Source: Thermogemmatispora sp042408735 (GTDB lineage Bacteria; Chloroflexota; Ktedonobacteria; Ktedonobacterales; Ktedonobacteraceae). Taken from it: a stretch of DNA of 64,000 nt. A program made the translations under genes and the position numbers. The DNA lies in NCBI RefSeq assembly GCF_042408735.1, contig NZ_JBHOQV010000198.1, forward strand, positions 1-64,000, written 5' to 3'. Each line of letters starts with the position of its first letter. Position 1 is the first letter of the stretch. Shown here piece by piece: positions 62,344 through 64,000 of this stretch. Under the pieces are notes generated by a model that worked only from the letters and a program-made list of their open reading frames with translations, did no database searches and was not told where the DNA came from.

Positions 62344-62646
62344 TCAGAAACGTGGGTGAGAGCGGTCTGCCTGTCCTGCTCGCTGCTCGGCGAGGTTTAG
62401 CAGGGCTTCAGGAGGGCACTCCGACCAGGGAGCACACTCGATGGCTTCCCGCAAGCAATGGACCCCGAGGATCTGATAGATTGCTTGCAGGTAGCAAGCA
62501 ATGGTCTGGTACTTGAGTCCAAGCCGGGTGGCAATTTCCCTATGGCTGTATCCTTCGCGTGCGAGGGCAAGAATGCGCCAGTCCTGTAGGCGCAGTCCTC
62601 CCGGTCGGGGGATTCGGTGACCACAGTGAAAAGCGCGTCGTCTCAT
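62344..62646 (-). CDS. Small LuxR-type helix-turn-helix protein
   Basis: A 100-residue protein made almost entirely of a GerE/LuxR DNA-binding domain: LRLQDWRILALAREGYSHREIATRLGLKYQTIACYLQAIYQILGV. No receiver or sensor domain is attached. GGAGGAG lies about 11 bases before the ATG. It sits between a methyltransferase and a Nudix-like gene and may regulate them. Confidence 0.75.
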   Translation of the reverse strand: MRRRAFHCGHRIPRPGGLRLQDWRILALAREGYSHREIATRLGLKYQTIACYLQAIYQILGVHCLREAIECAPWSECPPEALLNLAEQRAGQADRSHPRF

Positions 62647-62716
62647 CTGCCTTCACTCCTCCGAAAGTCTCTGCAGATTGATCGTGCTGGCCCCGGAAAG
62701 GGTGATGCATCTTGGC

Positions 62717-63619
62717 TCAGACCTGACCTGCGGCCAGATAGCAAGCATAACGTGTCTGAAGCTGATCGCACTCTTGCTCAAGAGCGGCGATGGTCTGGCG
62801 AAAGTGCTCGGGAGTGATGCCGCAAGCACGGACGGCCAGGGCTTCCAGACCAGTGAACCCACTCACGAAGTCACGTATGAAGAGGAGACCCAGGCGCCCG
62901 GCCCAAGCCCCAACGGGTAACCAGAGGGTGTGTGTGTGAATATGATGGCAGCCAGCTTGCTGGAGCCATTCGCCCAGGCGGCTCATCTGGGTGCCGTCGA
63001 TGCCGCGCGAGGCAGCGAGCTGGCGCCCCCAGGTGATGAGCTGCTGCAAGCAAGGACCGGCATTGTACGTCTCGACGCCGAATTCGATCAACTCAATCCA
63101 GCCACCCGGGGCGGTGACGCGGTACAACTCGCGGACTACCCGCGGCCACTGTTGCAGAGGGATAGCTGCCACAAGGAGGCGTTGATGAGTGTAGACAAAG
63201 GTCTGCTCAGCAAAGGGGAGGCCCTTGAGAAGGTCCCCTTGGACAAAGTGATAGTTGGGGGGTGACGTGGTCGCTTTGGCCTGTTCCAGGTCAAAGCCTG
63301 TAACATGAGTGAGGGGGTAGAGGCGGGCGATTTCGATGGCCCAGCGGCCCGTTCCGCAGCCGACGTCGAGCACCTGTCCGCCCTGCCGGAGCTGCTCATC
63401 GACGGGGGCGAAGGTAAGCCGGCCCAGAGCCAGGCGCAGGACATAATGCTGAAAGTCCAGGCGGTTGATCTCGTCGAGATCCTTGGGCAGCAGGTAGGGC
63501 ACGTCCGGCAGACGCCGGCGCCCGTCGCTCTCTGGTGCAGGTTCTATCTGGTTGACGAGGCTGGCGGCCCGCTGTTCAGCCGAGGAGAAACGCAGCCAGT
63601 TCCAGAGTCGTGTCAACAT
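62717..63619 (-). CDS. SAM-dependent methyltransferase (class I)
   Basis: A 300-residue methyltransferase: VPYLLPKDLDEINRLDFQHYVL, SAM motif I QVLDVGCGTGRWAIEIAR, VTGFDLEQA, YHFVQGDLLKGLPFAEQTFVYTHQRLL and LYRVTAPGGWIELIEFG. It is a close paralogue of the protein at 52437 but lacks its 140-residue low-complexity N-terminus. AAAGGAG lies 8 bases before the start. It follows a small unknown gene by 18 bases and precedes the LuxR-type gene. Confidence 0.87.
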   Translation of the reverse strand: MLTRLWNWLRFSSAEQRAASLVNQIEPAPESDGRRRLPDVPYLLPKDLDEINRLDFQHYVLRLALGRLTFAPVDEQLRQGGQVLDVGCGTGRWAIEIARLYPLTHVTGFDLEQAKATTSPPNYHFVQGDLLKGLPFAEQTFVYTHQRLLVAAIPLQQWPRVVRELYRVTAPGGWIELIEFGVETYNAGPCLQQLITWGRQLAASRGIDGTQMSRLGEWLQQAGCHHIHTHTLWLPVGAWAGRLGLLFIRDFVSGFTGLEALAVRACGITPEHFRQTIAALEQECDQLQTRYACYLAAGQV

Positions 63620-63637
63620 GCTCAGACTCCTTTCGAG

Positions 63638-63931
63638 TTAGCGAAGAAACGCTGGGAGGTCAACGAGGGCATTTTCTTCGCCGCGCAGGTGCGCAGTTAG
63701 CTCCTCGCTGCTGATGGGTTGTGGCCAGAGTGAGGCGGGCGTGGCGATGATCTGCCAGGCGCGCGCCGCCCCGAAGCGGGCGATCAGAAGATCGATGGTT
63801 TCCCACATATCGAGGAGCCAATCGATGAGGTGCTCGGTCTCCTCGCCCGGCCCCAGTTCTGTCCGAAGAGCTGCAATGATGTCTTGACGGCTCGTGACAT
63901 CAGAGAGCAAATGTGCAGGCGTTGTCACCAT
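63638..63931 (-). CDS. Small protein of unknown function
   Basis: A 97-residue protein with no recognised family. It is mostly helical, rich in Leu, Ala and Trp (LIDWLLDMWETIDLLIARFGAARAWQII), with no signal peptide. GGGAGAAC lies upstream of the ATG. It is 18 bases upstream of the methyltransferase gene, so the two are co-transcribed. Confidence 0.6.
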   Translation of the reverse strand: MVTTPAHLLSDVTSRQDIIAALRTELGPGEETEHLIDWLLDMWETIDLLIARFGAARAWQIIATPASLWPQPISSEELTAHLRGEENALVDLPAFLR

Positions 63932-64000
63932 GAGCGTTCTCCCTTCCTCTCATATCATCGACCGGATGTCCTTAAGATAGACTCTTGCCACATGATCAAT

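Noticed and set aside
1..64000. tRNA, rRNA genes or CRISPR arrays
   Set aside because: I looked for T-loop-like GGTTCGA stretches, rRNA-like conserved blocks and regularly spaced repeats of 25-40 bases and found none that hold up; a covariance search would settle tRNAs.

Overview
The window looks like a chromosomal segment of a GC-rich, multicellular-type bacterium. The best fit is Ktedonobacteria (Chloroflexota, Thermogemmatispora/Ktedonobacter-like). This is inferred from the division-cluster layout, numerous GTG/TTG starts, carbohydrate ABC systems, a STAND/SIR2/PNP conflict cassette and an IS605-type TnpB; no rRNA or tRNA is present to confirm it.

Layout. (1) 1-8750, plus strand: an L-rhamnose uptake and catabolism operon: tail of an ABC ATPase, two permeases, a lipoprotein binding protein, RhaI-type isomerase, bifunctional rhamnulose-1-phosphate aldolase/dehydrogenase and rhamnulokinase, closed by a strong hairpin shared with a convergent HSL-family esterase. 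(2) 9.8-26.1 kb: a division and cell-wall (dcw) cluster: mraZ, rsmH, ftsL, ftsI, a small unknown gene, ftsW, murG, murC, murB, ftsQ, ftsA, ftsZ. Its promoter carries three DnaA-box-like 9-mers and a three-repeat MraZ operator, and a perfect terminator follows ftsZ. mraY, murD, murE and murF are absent here. (3) 26.4-35.6 kb: a five-gene cassette of a SIR2-like protein, a P-loop ATPase, a STAND-type NTPase with TPR repeats, a radical-SAM/SPASM maturase with a Cys-rich N-terminus, and a SIR2-like/nucleoside-phosphorylase fusion. It resembles NTPase-controlled conflict systems and is the best candidate for an undescribed system. (4) 35.7-44.8 kb, minus strand: a LacI-regulated oligosaccharide module with two (alpha/alpha)6-type glycosidases and a MalFG-type ABC importer; a perfect 16-bp palindrome lies just downstream of the lacI promoter. 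(5) 44.8-47.8 kb: a spore-photoproduct-lyase-like radical SAM gene and a TcmP (three-Cys-motif partner) gene, each with its own promoter, followed by a solitary TnpB element. (6) 49.3-56.5 kb: an alpha/beta hydrolase and LLM flavin oxidoreductase pair, a SAM methyltransferase, a DUF2330 secreted protein and a TauE-type exporter. (7) 56.6-61.6 kb: a DHA2 MFS gene cut at its 5' end by an AT-richer element carrying a large serine recombinase, a small overlapping gene and an HTH/excisionase-like gene expressed divergently. (8) 61.6-64 kb: Nudix-like, LuxR-type HTH, methyltransferase (paralogue of the one at 52.4 kb) and small unknown genes on the minus strand.

How they work together. Region 1 imports and degrades rhamnose to lactaldehyde-level products plus dihydroxyacetone phosphate. 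Region 2 builds the septum and its peptidoglycan and appears auto-controlled by MraZ, possibly also by DnaA. Region 3 probably couples sensing (STAND-TPR, SIR2-like) to a nucleotide-attacking effector (PNP domain), with a peptide-modifying enzyme of unknown substrate. Region 4 imports and trims an alpha-glucan-like sugar under LacI control.
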